Part shown: piece after piece, positions 7,979 through 17,117 of the stretch
Layout of the letters: the number at the start of each line of letters is the position of its first letter
Numbering within the stretch: position 1 is the first letter of the stretch
NCBI GenBank assembly: GCA_030263805.2
Contig: CP136010.1
Coordinates: forward strand, 558,001 to 622,000
Direction of reading: 5' to 3'
Length of the DNA stretch: 64,000 nt
From: Pseudomonas sp. FeN3W
GTDB taxonomy: Bacteria > Pseudomonadota > Gammaproteobacteria > Pseudomonadales > Pseudomonadaceae
The notes under the pieces: generated by a model
The model's database searches: none
Told to the model about the DNA's origin: nothing
What the model saw: only the letters and a program-made list of their open reading frames with translations
Program-made: the position numbers and the translations under genes

Positions 7979-9505
7979 ATGCGCGCTCTCACTCTGCATC
8001 TGAAAATCCTGATCTTCATCCTCGTCGCTCTGGGAATTTCGATCACCGCCTACCAGATCTTCATACTGGGCATTCCGGTTACCGAAGACGAAACCGATGA
8101 CCTGTGGAATATCGACGCCAAGGTCGAGTTCCAGGCCAGCCCGCGCGAGCCGGTCAAGCTGCAGATGTTCGTACCGCCGCTGAACCAGGAGTTCGTCAGC
8201 CTCAACGAAAGCTTCATCTCCAACAACTACGGCGTCAGCATCAACCGCGTCGACGGCAACCGCCGTGTCACCTGGTCGGCGCGTCGCGCCAGCGGCAACC
8301 AGACCCTCTACTACCGCCTGGTTCTGACCAAGCGCTACAGCGGCGAGCAGACCAAGCCCAGCGGCCCGATCTTCCGCGACAGCATTCCGGTCGAAGGCGC
8401 CGAGAAGATCGCCGCCGAAGCCCTGCTCTCCCCCATTCGCCAGCACTCGGCGGACGTCGAGACCTTCATCAGCGAAGCCATCAAGCGGGTCAACAATCCC
8501 AACGATGACAACGTCAAGCTGCTCCTGGGCGGCGATGCATCCATCCCGAACAAGGCGCGCGTCATCGAATTGCTGCTGTCCATCGCTCACGTGCCGATGG
8601 AGCGTGTGCATACCATTCGCCTGAATGCCGAGCAGCCGCAAACTCCGGAGCTCTGGCTACGCAGCTTCAACGGCGACAAGTGGCTGTTCTTCAACCCAGG
8701 CACCGGCGAGCAAGGCCTGCCAAATGACCGCTTGGTCTGGTGGACCGGTGACGAGCCGTTGATCAATCTGGAAGGCGGACGCAATCCGCAGGTGACCTTC
8801 ACGCTCAACAACAGCGAAATGAACGCCATCCGCCTGGCCAAGCTGACCGACGAGAATACCGACGCCGACTTCCTCGAGTATTCGCTGTATGGCCTGCCCC
8901 TGCAGACCCAGCAGACCTACCAGATCATGATCATGATCCCGATCGGCGTGCTGGTGATCCTGATCCTGCGCAACCTCGGCGGCCTGCAGACCCTCGGCAC
9001 TTTCACCCCGGTGCTGATCGCCCTGGCGTTCCGCGAAACCCAGATCGGCTTCGGCATCATCCTGTTCACGCTGATCACCGCACTCGGCCTGTCGCTGCGC
9101 TCGTACCTGGAACACCTCAAGCTGCAGATGCTGCCGCGCCTGTCGGTGGTGCTGACCTTCGTCGTGGTGCTGATCGCGGTGATCAGCCTGCTCAGCCACA
9201 AGCTCGGCCTCGAACGCGGGCTGTCGGTCTCCCTGTTCCCGATGGTGATTCTGACCATGACCATCGAGCGCCTGTCGATCACCTGGGAAGAACGTGGCGG
9301 CGGCCATGCCTTCAAGGTGGCGGTCGGCACCCTGATCGCCGCGAGCCTGGCATTCATGCTGATGAACATTCAGGAGCTGACCTACTTCATCTTCACCTTC
9401 CCGGCGGTGCTGCTGATCATGGTGGGCTTCATGCTGGCGATGGGTCGCTACCGCGGCTACCGCCTGACCGAGCTGTTCCGCTTCAAAGCCTTTTTGAAGG
9501 ATTGA
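7979..9505 (+). CDS. Inactive transglutaminase domain fused to a seven-helix membrane protein, RloB-like
   Basis: 508 residues, starting 5 bases after the retropepsin-like gene. One N-terminal anchor helix (about residues 7-30) is followed by a soluble, probably periplasmic region to about residue 310 resembling a transglutaminase-like fold without a recognisable Cys-His-Asp triad. Six or seven hydrophobic segments then run to the C-terminus (for example IMIMIPIGVLVILIL). The family is known as inactive transglutaminase fused to 7TM. Its fixed partnership with an aspartyl-protease-like protein and an ATP-grasp enzyme suggests a membrane platform for peptide or amino-acid ligation chemistry; this role is inferred. 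Confidence 0.82.
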   Translation: MRALTLHLKILIFILVALGISITAYQIFILGIPVTEDETDDLWNIDAKVEFQASPREPVKLQMFVPPLNQEFVSLNESFISNNYGVSINRVDGNRRVTWSARRASGNQTLYYRLVLTKRYSGEQTKPSGPIFRDSIPVEGAEKIAAEALLSPIRQHSADVETFISEAIKRVNNPNDDNVKLLLGGDASIPNKARVIELLLSIAHVPMERVHTIRLNAEQPQTPELWLRSFNGDKWLFFNPGTGEQGLPNDRLVWWTGDEPLINLEGGRNPQVTFTLNNSEMNAIRLAKLTDENTDADFLEYSLYGLPLQTQQTYQIMIMIPIGVLVILILRNLGGLQTLGTFTPVLIALAFRETQIGFGIILFTLITALGLSLRSYLEHLKLQMLPRLSVVLTFVVVLIAVISLLSHKLGLERGLSVSLFPMVILTMTIERLSITWEERGGGHAFKVAVGTLIAASLAFMLMNIQELTYFIFTFPAVLLIMVGFMLAMGRYRGYRLTELFRFKAFLKD

Positions 9506-9508
9506 GCC

Positions 9509-10492
9509 ATGTTCGGTCTGATCAAGACGTGGAAGGCCCTCGAGGCCAAGGGAATCATGGGCATCAACCGCCGCAACGCGGACTATGTGCTCAAGTACAA
9601 CAAGCGCCACCTGTACCCGATCGTCGATGACAAGATCATCACCAAGGAGCGCGCCATCGAGGCCGGCATTCATGTGCCGGAGATGTACGGGATCATCGAG
9701 ACCGAAAGGGACATCGACAAGCTCAAGGATATCGTCAAGGACCACACAGACTTCGTCGTCAAGCCGGCCCAGGGGGCCGGCGGCGACGGCATTCTGGTGA
9801 TCGCCGACCGTTTCGAGGGCCGCTACAAGACCGTCTCGGGCAAGATCATGACCCACGAGGAGATCGAGCATCAGATCTCCAATATCCTCACCGGGCTGTA
9901 CTCGCTGGGCGGCCATCGTGACCGCGCACTGATCGAATATCGCGTCACGCCCGACCCCATCTTCAAGAGCATCAGCTACGAAGGTGTGCCGGACATCCGC
10001 ATCATCGTGCTGATGGGCTACCCGGTCATGGCGATGCTGCGCCTGCCGACCCGCCAATCGGGTGGCAAGGCCAACCTGCACCAGGGCGCCATCGGCGTCG
10101 GCGTGGATCTGGCTACCGGCATCACCCTGCGCGGTACCTGGCTGAACAACAAGATCACCAAACACCCGGACACCACCAACGCGGTGGACGGCGTTCAGCT
10201 GCCGAACTGGGACGGCTTCATGAAACTGGCCGCCGGCTGCTACGAGCTCTGCGAGCTCGGCTATATCGGCGTCGACATGGTGCTCGATCAGGAAAAGGGC
10301 CCGCTCATTCTCGAGCTGAACGCGCGCCCTGGCCTGAACATCCAGATCGCCAACGACTGCGGACTGACGCACCGGGCTCATGCCGTCGAGAACCGCCTGG
10401 CGGAACTCAAGGAGAAAGGCATCCAGGAAACGCCGGAGGAGCGGGTGAAGTTCTCCCAAGAGCTGTTCGGCCACGTCCCGCCCCACGCCTGA
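9509..10492 (+). CDS. Alpha-L-glutamate ligase-like (RimK-type ATP-grasp) protein, RloC-like
   Basis: 327 residues, 3 bases after the membrane protein. ATP-grasp signatures are VKPAQGAGGDGILV (nucleotide-binding loop) and LILELNARPGLNIQIAN (Mg-ATP binding, with the catalytic Glu and Asn). ATP-grasp enzymes of this branch form amide bonds through acyl-phosphate intermediates, RimK adding glutamates to ribosomal protein S6; here the acceptor is unknown. There is no signal peptide, so it is cytoplasmic. Third gene of the trio; the operon appears to end here, as pabB follows 59 bases later with its own start. Confidence 0.85.
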   Translation: MFGLIKTWKALEAKGIMGINRRNADYVLKYNKRHLYPIVDDKIITKERAIEAGIHVPEMYGIIETERDIDKLKDIVKDHTDFVVKPAQGAGGDGILVIADRFEGRYKTVSGKIMTHEEIEHQISNILTGLYSLGGHRDRALIEYRVTPDPIFKSISYEGVPDIRIIVLMGYPVMAMLRLPTRQSGGKANLHQGAIGVGVDLATGITLRGTWLNNKITKHPDTTNAVDGVQLPNWDGFMKLAAGCYELCELGYIGVDMVLDQEKGPLILELNARPGLNIQIANDCGLTHRAHAVENRLAELKEKGIQETPEERVKFSQELFGHVPPHA

Positions 10493-10551
10493 ATGACGCA
10501 AGCCGGGCAGCCCGCGTATCCTCTCGGGCTGCCCCCTCATCGACTCGACCC

Positions 10552-11892
10552 ATGCCCATCTGCACGCTGCACGCCCTGCCCTATCAGGCCGATCCCACCT
10601 ATTGGTTCGAGCGCATCCACCATGCTTCTGGCGCGGTACTGCTCGATTCGGGCAGGCCGAAGGCCGAGCGTGGACGCTTCGACATTCTCAGCGCCTGGCC
10701 GCTGGCTGTGCACGAGCCACGCGACGATGAATCAGGACGTGATTTCTTCCAGCGCTTGCGCCAGGCGTTGCGCGAACTGGGCTCTGCCGACCTGCCCGAG
10801 GACTGCGAGCTGCCGTTTGCCGGCGGGCTGATCGGCCTGTTGAGCTACGACTTCGGTACCCGCCTCGAAACCCTGCCCCAGCGCGCCCTCGACGACAACG
10901 GTCTGCCACTGGCACGTTTCGGCCTTTATGGCTGGGCGCTGATCAGCGATCACCATCGGCAGACCAGCCAGTTAGTGTTTCACCCGACAACGACTTCCAC
11001 CGAGCAGATGCGCCTGATCGCGCTGTTCAATTCAGCCACCGCCGCCAAAAGCGCTCCGTTCAGGCTGCACAGCCGTTTCACCGCCGATCTTTCTGTCGAC
11101 ACGTACCGGAACGGCATCGAGCGTATTCAGGCCTATATCCAGGCCGGTGACTGCTACCAGGTCAATTTCACTCAGCGTTTTCGTGCCGGCTGCTCGGGTG
11201 CCCCATGGAGCGCCTATCGCGCACTGCGAGAAGCCTGCCCAACGCCGTACGCCGGCTTCGTCGCACTGGAAGACGGCGCCATTGCCAGCCTCTCGCCGGA
11301 GCGCTTCCTGCGCCTGCAGCAGGGCCACGTGGAAACCCGCCCGATCAAAGGCACTCGACCACGCGGTGCGGATGAGCACAGCGACGCTGCACAAGCGCAA
11401 GCACTGCTCGCCAGCGACAAGGATCGCGCCGAGAACCTGATGATCGTCGACCTGCTGCGCAACGACCTCGGCCGTAGCTGCCGCGTCGGCAGCGTGCGCG
11501 TTCCGCAGCTGTTCGCACTGGAAAGCTATCCCAACGTGCACCACCTGGTGAGCTGCGTGACCGGCGAACTGGCCGATGAGCACGATGCGTTCGATCTGCT
11601 GGCCGGCAGCTTTCCCGGCGGCTCGATCACCGGAGCGCCGAAGATTCGTGCCATGCAGATCATCGACGAGCTGGAACCGACCCGGCGTGCAATCTATTGC
11701 GGATCGTTGCTGTACGTCGATGTCAGGGGGGAAATGGACAGCTCCATCGCCATTCGCACACTGCTCATCCGCGATGGACAAGCCAGCTGCTGGGGCGGCG
11801 GCGGCATCGTCGCCGACTCCGATTGGCAGGCGGAGTACCAGGAGTCGATCGACAAGGTGAGTGTTCTGCTGAGAACGCTGGAGGGGCTTTAA
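10552..11892 (+). CDS. pabB: Aminodeoxychorismate synthase component I
   Basis: 446 residues, typical for PabB. It aminates chorismate to 4-amino-4-deoxychorismate with ammonia from a PabA glutaminase, on the way to folate. The C-terminal chorismate-binding domain has PIKGTRPRG, where the Lys is the PabB-specific catalytic residue (anthranilate synthase has Ala there), then MIVDLLRNDLGR, FPGGSITGAPK and the GGGIVADSD stretch. The N-terminal half carries FAGGLIGLLSYD. It is monocistronic and converges on thrH. A heptamer tandem repeat begins at the stop codon. Confidence 0.95.
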   Translation: MPICTLHALPYQADPTYWFERIHHASGAVLLDSGRPKAERGRFDILSAWPLAVHEPRDDESGRDFFQRLRQALRELGSADLPEDCELPFAGGLIGLLSYDFGTRLETLPQRALDDNGLPLARFGLYGWALISDHHRQTSQLVFHPTTTSTEQMRLIALFNSATAAKSAPFRLHSRFTADLSVDTYRNGIERIQAYIQAGDCYQVNFTQRFRAGCSGAPWSAYRALREACPTPYAGFVALEDGAIASLSPERFLRLQQGHVETRPIKGTRPRGADEHSDAAQAQALLASDKDRAENLMIVDLLRNDLGRSCRVGSVRVPQLFALESYPNVHHLVSCVTGELADEHDAFDLLAGSFPGGSITGAPKIRAMQIIDELEPTRRAIYCGSLLYVDVRGEMDSSIAIRTLLIRDGQASCWGGGGIVADSDWQAEYQESIDKVSVLLRTLEGL

Positions 11893-11944
11893 GCTGCAAG
11901 CTGCAAGCTGCAAGCTGCAAGCTGCAAGCTGCAAGCTGCAAGCT
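11891..11944. repeat. Heptamer tandem repeat (AAGCTGC)n
   Basis: Seven exact copies of AAGCTGC followed by a partial eighth, beginning within the pabB stop codon. About 45 bases downstream (around 11989-12018) related units occur in inverted orientation (CTTGCAGCTT, then degenerate GGCTTGC repeats), so an RNA hairpin between the pabB and thrH ends is possible. Such tracts are prone to slippage and may vary between strains. Confidence 0.9.
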
Positions 11945-12021
11945 AATCAGTGTGCGGAGCGGCGCCCAAACGCCCGTCAAACTTTTACTTGCAGCTTATG
12001 GCTTGCGGCTTGCCGCTGCTT

Positions 12022-12639
12022 TCAGAGCGCCAACCTGCGATTCGATGCCTTGAGGAATTCCTGCTTCAGCTCGTCGAAGGTATGCACTGCCGGGAACTGC
12101 GGGAACTCGGCGATGACATTGTCCGGCGCATGGAACAGGATGCCGGCATGGGCTTCGCTGAGCATGGTGGTGTCGTTGTAGGAATCGCCCGCGGCGATCA
12201 CGCGGTAGTACAGGCTCTTCAGCGCGATGACCGACTGGCGCTTGGGATCTTTCTGACGCAGCTGATAGTCGACCACGCGATCGTTTTCGTCAGTGATCAG
12301 GCGGTGGCAAAGCAGCGTCGGGAATCCCAGCTGGCGCATCAGCGGCTGCGAGAATTCGTAGAAGGTGTCGGACAGGATCACCACCTGGAAGCGCTCGCGC
12401 AGCCAGTCGACGAACTCCGCTGCACCTTCCAGCGGCTTCAACGTCGCAATCACCTTCTGGATGTCGGCGAGCTTCAGGCCGTGCTCATCCAGGATGCGCA
12501 GGCGCTGCTTCATCAGCACGTCGTAGTCGGGAATGTCCCGCGTGGTCGCCCGGAGCGATTCGATTCCGGTGGCCTCGGCAAAGGCGATCCAGATTTCCGG
12601 AACCAGCACACCTTCCAGGTCGAGACAGGCTATTTCCAC
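12022..12639 (-). CDS. thrH: Phosphoserine phosphatase / homoserine phosphotransferase ThrH
   Basis: 205 residues from a GTG start at 12639 (written V in the longer frame; EIACLDLEGVLVPE follows), preceded by TGAGGAGTG, a strong ribosome binding site. This matches the length of P. aeruginosa ThrH. Haloacid dehalogenase fold: the nucleophile motif is DLEGVLV (Asp with Glu in place of the usual second Asp, a ThrH trait), the Ser/Thr motif is ILSDTFYEF, and the metal-binding motif is GDSYNDTTM. ThrH dephosphorylates phosphoserine and can transfer the phosphate to homoserine. It stands alone, convergent with pabB. Confidence 0.93.
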   Translation of the reverse strand: MEIACLDLEGVLVPEIWIAFAEATGIESLRATTRDIPDYDVLMKQRLRILDEHGLKLADIQKVIATLKPLEGAAEFVDWLRERFQVVILSDTFYEFSQPLMRQLGFPTLLCHRLITDENDRVVDYQLRQKDPKRQSVIALKSLYYRVIAAGDSYNDTTMLSEAHAGILFHAPDNVIAEFPQFPAVHTFDELKQEFLKASNRRLAL

Positions 12640-12831
12640 GGGGCCACTCCTCAATGCAGAAAATTGAAGGCGGCACTCTAACGGCAGCTCGCCACTGAAG
12701 CAACGCAAGGCTTATACCCGAAGCAGCTGATCAGAGTACCTAAACGTTATTTAGCGGCATAAATGCCTTTTGCTACCATCCGCCGCCTCAGAGCGCCGAA
12801 GCGCCATTGCCATCTATAAGGAAGCCGCCCG

Positions 12832-13566
12832 ATGAGCCCATCTATCGACGTCGCCGCATTGGCCACCGCCTACGCCGAGAAATCCCCGCAAGACGTTTTA
12901 AAGCTCGCCTTCGACCTGTTTGGCGATGACCTGTGGATTTCCTTCAGTGGCGCCGAAGACGTGGTGCTGCTGGACATGGCCTGGAAGTTGAACAAGAACG
13001 TCAAGGTGTTCACCCTTGATACCGGACGACTGCATAGCGAAACCTACCGGTTCATCGAACAGGTGCGTGAACATTACGGCATCGCAATCGAGATCATGAC
13101 TCCGGACCCGGCATTACTGCAGCCGCTGGTAAACGAGAAAGGCCTGTTCAGTTTCTATCGTGACGGTCACGGCGAATGCTGTGGGATTCGCAAGATCGAA
13201 CCGCTGCGCCGCAAGCTGTCCACCGTCCGCGCCTGGGCCACCGGGCAGCGCCGCGACCAGAGCCCCGGCACGCGCAGCCGGGTATCGGTGCTTGAACTGG
13301 ATACGGCCTTCTCCACAGTGGAAAACGCCTTGTACAAGTTCAACCCGCTGGCGCAGATGACCAGCGAGGAAGTCTGGGGCTACATCCGCATGCTGGAAAT
13401 TCCTTACAACAGCCTGCATGAGCGCGGTTTCATCAGCATTGGCTGCGAGCCCTGCACCCGCCCGGTTCTGCCCAACCAGCACGAGCGTGAAGGACGCTGG
13501 TGGTGGGAAGAAGCCACCCACAAGGAATGCGGGCTGCATGCCGGCAATCTGATCGCCAAGAACTGA
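12832..13566 (+). CDS. cysH: Adenylylsulfate (APS/PAPS) reductase, 4Fe-4S type
   Basis: 244 residues. It reduces adenylylsulfate to sulfite with thioredoxin in assimilatory sulfate reduction. The P-loop-like SFSGAEDVVLLDM is followed by LDTGRLHSETY, and the cluster ligands are the adjacent cysteines of ECCGIRK and the pair in GCEPCTRP. KECGLH near the C-terminus holds the catalytic cysteine. The Cys-Cys and CxxC pairs identify the bacterial APS-reductase type with a 4Fe-4S cluster. The regulator cysB lies tail to tail immediately downstream. Confidence 0.95.
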   Translation: MSPSIDVAALATAYAEKSPQDVLKLAFDLFGDDLWISFSGAEDVVLLDMAWKLNKNVKVFTLDTGRLHSETYRFIEQVREHYGIAIEIMTPDPALLQPLVNEKGLFSFYRDGHGECCGIRKIEPLRRKLSTVRAWATGQRRDQSPGTRSRVSVLELDTAFSTVENALYKFNPLAQMTSEEVWGYIRMLEIPYNSLHERGFISIGCEPCTRPVLPNQHEREGRWWWEEATHKECGLHAGNLIAKN

Positions 13567-13606
13567 CGCTCAGCCAAGACCGGCAGCAAAGCAACGATAA
13601 AAGGAC

Positions 13607-13630
13607 AGCAGGCTGGGCTCCCGGCCTGCT
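13607..13630 (-). terminator. Hairpin terminator between cysH and cysB
   Basis: Arms AGCAGGC and GCCTGCT with a 10-base loop. On the minus strand the stem is followed within a few bases by TCCTTTTAT, so it probably ends cysB transcripts. Confidence 0.55.
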
Positions 13631-13639
13631 CTGCGTGAC

Positions 13640-14614
13640 TCAATAAGTCGGCAGCTCCATACCGTCGAACAGCTCATCCAGCTCTGCCTTATTACGGCAC
13701 TGGATCGCCTTCTCCAGCATGTCCCGATCCAGGTGCGGGGCAAACTGCTGGATGAAGTCGCACATGAAGCCACGCAGGAAGGTGCCGCGACGGAAGCCGA
13801 TTTTGGTCACGCTGGATTCGAACAGCTCGCTGGCATCCAGTACCACCAGATCCGAGTCGAGCTTGGAATCCACAGCCATCCGCGCAACGATGCCGACGCC
13901 CAGCCCAAGCCGCACATAGGTCTTGATCACGTCGGCGTCGGCAGCGGTGAACACCACCTTCGGCGAAAGCCCGCGATGCCCGAACGCCTCGTCGAGCTTG
14001 GACCGACCGGTGAAGCCGAACACGTAGGTCACGATTGGATGCTCGGCGAGCGCTTCGAGCGTGAGCTTTTCGAGCTTTGCCAACGGATGCCCCTGAGGCA
14101 CGATCACACAACGGTTCCAGCGATAGCAGGGCATCATCACCAGATCACCGAACAACTCCAGTCCTTCGGTGGCAATGGCGAAGTCGACGGTGCCGTCGGC
14201 GGCCATCTCGGCGATCTGCATCGGCGTACCCTGGTGCATGTGCAGGGAAACGTCAGGGTATTGCTTGATAAAGCTGCTAATGACCTGGGGCAACGCGTAG
14301 CGCGCCTGGGTATGGGTGGTGGCGATGCTCAGGGTTCCCTTCTTTTCATTGGAGAACTCCTGAGCGATCTGCTTGATGCTCTCGCATTTGCGCAGGATCT
14401 CGCCTGCCGTCGTGATGATGCGCTCCCCCGCTGGCGTGACACGGGTCAGATGCTTGCCGCTGCGGGCGAACACCTCGACGCCGAGCTCGTCTTCCAGCAG
14501 TCGGATCTGCTTGCTGATCCCGGGTTGCGAGGTGAACAGACTCTGCGCCGTTGCCGAAACGTTGAGGTCATGGTGCGCCACTTCCCAGATGTAACGCAGT
14601 TGTTGAAGCTTCAT
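13640..14614 (-). CDS. cysB: LysR-type regulator of sulfur assimilation CysB
   Basis: 324 residues, the usual CysB length. The N-terminal helix-turn-helix MKLQQLRYIWEV with SATAQSLFTSQPGISKQIRL is nearly invariant in CysB. The effector domain holds the sulfate/N-acetylserine pocket (TTHTQARYALPQVI; MHQGTPMQIAEM). CysB activates cys genes when N-acetyl-L-serine signals sulfur limitation. It sits tail to tail with cysH, a conserved pseudomonad arrangement. Confidence 0.95.
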   Translation of the reverse strand: MKLQQLRYIWEVAHHDLNVSATAQSLFTSQPGISKQIRLLEDELGVEVFARSGKHLTRVTPAGERIITTAGEILRKCESIKQIAQEFSNEKKGTLSIATTHTQARYALPQVISSFIKQYPDVSLHMHQGTPMQIAEMAADGTVDFAIATEGLELFGDLVMMPCYRWNRCVIVPQGHPLAKLEKLTLEALAEHPIVTYVFGFTGRSKLDEAFGHRGLSPKVVFTAADADVIKTYVRLGLGVGIVARMAVDSKLDSDLVVLDASELFESSVTKIGFRRGTFLRGFMCDFIQQFAPHLDRDMLEKAIQCRNKAELDELFDGMELPTY

Positions 14615-14790
14615 AGAAATCCCTCAAGGCAAAGGCACCACTGCGCCTGCCGCAACACTTATAACCTTATGAGCGACGCGCCAACGGATGATAGATGTTC
14701 CGCCTGGCGTTTGCTGTGCGACCTTTGGTCTGACTCGCCGCGACTGCCGTTGAGCTTAGCAGCGCGGCGAAAATCGGGCCCGGCGTTTGC

Positions 14791-15747
14791 TCAGCCGCCA
14801 GTGCGCTGCTCCAGAAAACGCAACAGGTGATACAACATCTCCGTCCTGGGCATCGAAACGCCAGCCTGCGCTGCGGCAGCGAGCGGTGCCGCATAGATCG
14901 CTTCAAGCTCCATCGGCCGGTTCTGAAAACGATCGTGATACATGCTGGGCAGGTAATCGGGCATACGCGCAGTGCCCATCAGCAGCTTTTCCGGAAAGTC
15001 CTCCGGCAGCGAACAGCCCAGCGCGTGCGCCGCCGTGCAGACCTCTTGCATGATCGCCTTGACCTGCGCGCGCGAGTGATCGCTACTGAGCAGTGACTCG
15101 GTGCCCGCGTCGAGCAACGCCGACAGCCCGTTGAACGGGACATTCCACACCAGCTTCATCCAGCGCGCCTGTGCCAGGCTGGGCATCGGCGATGAGTCCA
15201 CGCCTGCCTGACGGAACATCTCGACCATCGCGTTCAGCAGCGCAAGTTGCGCCTGCTCGTCGCCGCTGGCAGGTCCCGAGTGGTAACCGAGATTCACCCC
15301 GCCCAGTGCCTGATGCTCCACCACGCCGGGCGCCGAGCGATGGGCACAGATCGCACACAAGCCACCGAGCAGATGTACGGTGTCAGGGAGGAATGGCCTG
15401 ATGGCATCTTCCACCCCCAAACCGTTCTGCAGTACAACGACCTTGCAATCAGGAGCGGCCAGCTGCGCGATGATCGGCGCGAGTGCTTCATTGCTGGTGC
15501 TTTTGGCACCGACCAGCAACCAGTCGCACGCCGGCATCTTTGCCGCATCGCGATAGACCTGCGGCCGCTCCAACAACAACGATCCATGAACGGCACTGTT
15601 TACCTGTAGCCCGCGCTCGTGCACCGCGGCGTATTCGCTACGCAACAGAAAGTGCACATCGTAGCCGGCACGCGCCAGCATCAGCCCGTAAAAACCTCCG
15701 ATGGCACCGGTGCCGATGATGCCGATACGTGGATTCGCTGCAGACAT
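14791..15747 (-). CDS. 2-dehydropantoate 2-reductase family protein (PanE/ApbA-like)
   Basis: 318 residues from the ATG at 15747 (MSAANPRIGI), which has GGAG five bases upstream; a GTG two codons earlier is in frame but overlaps that site. The Rossmann motif IGTGAIGGFYGLML and the later Lys/Asn-containing segment WMKLVWNVPFNGLSAL are typical of ketopantoate reductases, which make pantoate for coenzyme A with NADPH. Pseudomonads usually carry several paralogues, so whether this is the pantothenate enzyme is uncertain. The gene stands alone. Confidence 0.82.
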   Translation of the reverse strand: MSAANPRIGIIGTGAIGGFYGLMLARAGYDVHFLLRSEYAAVHERGLQVNSAVHGSLLLERPQVYRDAAKMPACDWLLVGAKSTSNEALAPIIAQLAAPDCKVVVLQNGLGVEDAIRPFLPDTVHLLGGLCAICAHRSAPGVVEHQALGGVNLGYHSGPASGDEQAQLALLNAMVEMFRQAGVDSSPMPSLAQARWMKLVWNVPFNGLSALLDAGTESLLSSDHSRAQVKAIMQEVCTAAHALGCSLPEDFPEKLLMGTARMPDYLPSMYHDRFQNRPMELEAIYAAPLAAAAQAGVSMPRTEMLYHLLRFLEQRTGG

Positions 15748-16009
15748 AAGCACTCCAGATCAAGGAACCGGCTGCGCTCGCCACGCCAACCGGTAAAAGA
15801 TCGAACGATAGCAGCCCGACGGCGCGCATCACAGCGCCTCGCTCGGCATTGCGAAGAACGACAGACGGATCGCTTCAATACGCCATCAATCTCGTTGTCG
15901 AGTCCGGCCTTTAGCGCTAAGGTTCCGTTTCCCCGCTGCGCCCTCAGGCTGTGTTCCGCCGCACCGGGATCGCTGGCGGACGGCTCCCGTGATTCCTGAC
16001 GAGTAACAA

Positions 16010-17086
16010 ATGGCTGATTTACCAATCGACGACCTTAACGTTGCCTCCAACGTGACCCTCATCACGCCGGAGCAACTGAAGCGTGAAATTCCGCTGACCG
16101 CCTCGGCACTGCAGACCGTCTCCCACGGGCGCCAGGTGGTACGCGACATTCTCGACGGCAAGGATCACCGCCTGTTCATAGTGATCGGCCCTTGCTCCAT
16201 TCACGACCTGAAGGCCGCCCATGAATACGCCGAGCGTCTCAAGGTGCTGGCAGAAAAGGTGTCCGACAGCCTCTTCCTCGTCATGCGGGTGTATTTCGAG
16301 AAACCACGCACCACCGTCGGCTGGAAAGGCCTGATCAACGATCCGTACATGGACGACTCGTTCAAGATCCAGGATGGCCTGCACATCGGCCGCAAGCTGC
16401 TGCTCGACCTTGCCGAGATGGGCCTGCCCACCGCGACCGAAGCGCTCGATCCGATTTCGCCGCAATACCTGCAGGACCTGATCAGCTGGTCGGCGATTGG
16501 CGCACGCACCACCGAATCCCAGACGCACCGCGAGATGGCCTCGGGCCTGTCCTCCGCAGTCGGCTTCAAGAACGGCACCGACGGCAGCCTGACCGTGGCC
16601 ATCAACGCCCTGCAATCGGTTTCCAGTCCACACCGCTTCCTCGGTATCAACCAGTCCGGCGGCGTCTCCATCGTCACCACCAAGGGCAACAACTACGGCC
16701 ATGTGGTCCTGCGCGGTGGCAACGGCAAGCCCAACTACGACTCGGTCAGCGTCGCGCTGTGCGAGCAGGAGCTGAACAAAGCGGGCATCCGCCCCAATGT
16801 GATGATCGACTGCAGCCACGCGAACTCCAACAAGGATCCGGCCCTGCAGCCGCTGGTGATGGACAACGTCGCCAACCAGATTCTGGAAGGCAACAACTCC
16901 ATCGTCGGCCTGATGGTGGAAAGTCACCTTGGCTGGGGTAACCAGTCCATTCCGAAGGATCTGAGTGATCTCAAGTACGGCGTATCGATCACCGATGCCT
17001 GTATCGACTGGGAAACCACCGAGAAAGCGGTGATGAGCATGCACGACAAGCTCAAGGATGTACTGCCAAGACGGCAGCGCGACTGA
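16010..17086 (+). CDS. 3-deoxy-7-phosphoheptulonate (DAHP) synthase, class I
   Basis: 358 residues. It condenses phosphoenolpyruvate and erythrose 4-phosphate, the first step of the shikimate pathway. Class I (AroF/G/H) motifs: GPCSIHD, VGFKNGTDG, MIDCSHANSNKD and LGWGNQSIP. Which aromatic amino acid inhibits it (Tyr, Phe or Trp) cannot be settled by eye, so no letter is assigned. A strong terminator follows directly. Confidence 0.93.
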   Translation: MADLPIDDLNVASNVTLITPEQLKREIPLTASALQTVSHGRQVVRDILDGKDHRLFIVIGPCSIHDLKAAHEYAERLKVLAEKVSDSLFLVMRVYFEKPRTTVGWKGLINDPYMDDSFKIQDGLHIGRKLLLDLAEMGLPTATEALDPISPQYLQDLISWSAIGARTTESQTHREMASGLSSAVGFKNGTDGSLTVAINALQSVSSPHRFLGINQSGGVSIVTTKGNNYGHVVLRGGNGKPNYDSVSVALCEQELNKAGIRPNVMIDCSHANSNKDPALQPLVMDNVANQILEGNNSIVGLMVESHLGWGNQSIPKDLSDLKYGVSITDACIDWETTEKAVMSMHDKLKDVLPRRQRD

Positions 17087-17090
17087 AATG

Positions 17091-17117
17091 AAAAACGCCG
17101 GTCTCCCGGCGTTTTTT
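17091..17117 (+). terminator. Rho-independent terminator after the DAHP synthase gene
   Basis: AAAACGCCGG and CCGGCGTTTT arms around a TCTC loop, followed by a long T run; it lies 4 bases past the stop codon. The A run on the other side may also serve the convergent acetyltransferase gene. Confidence 0.92.
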
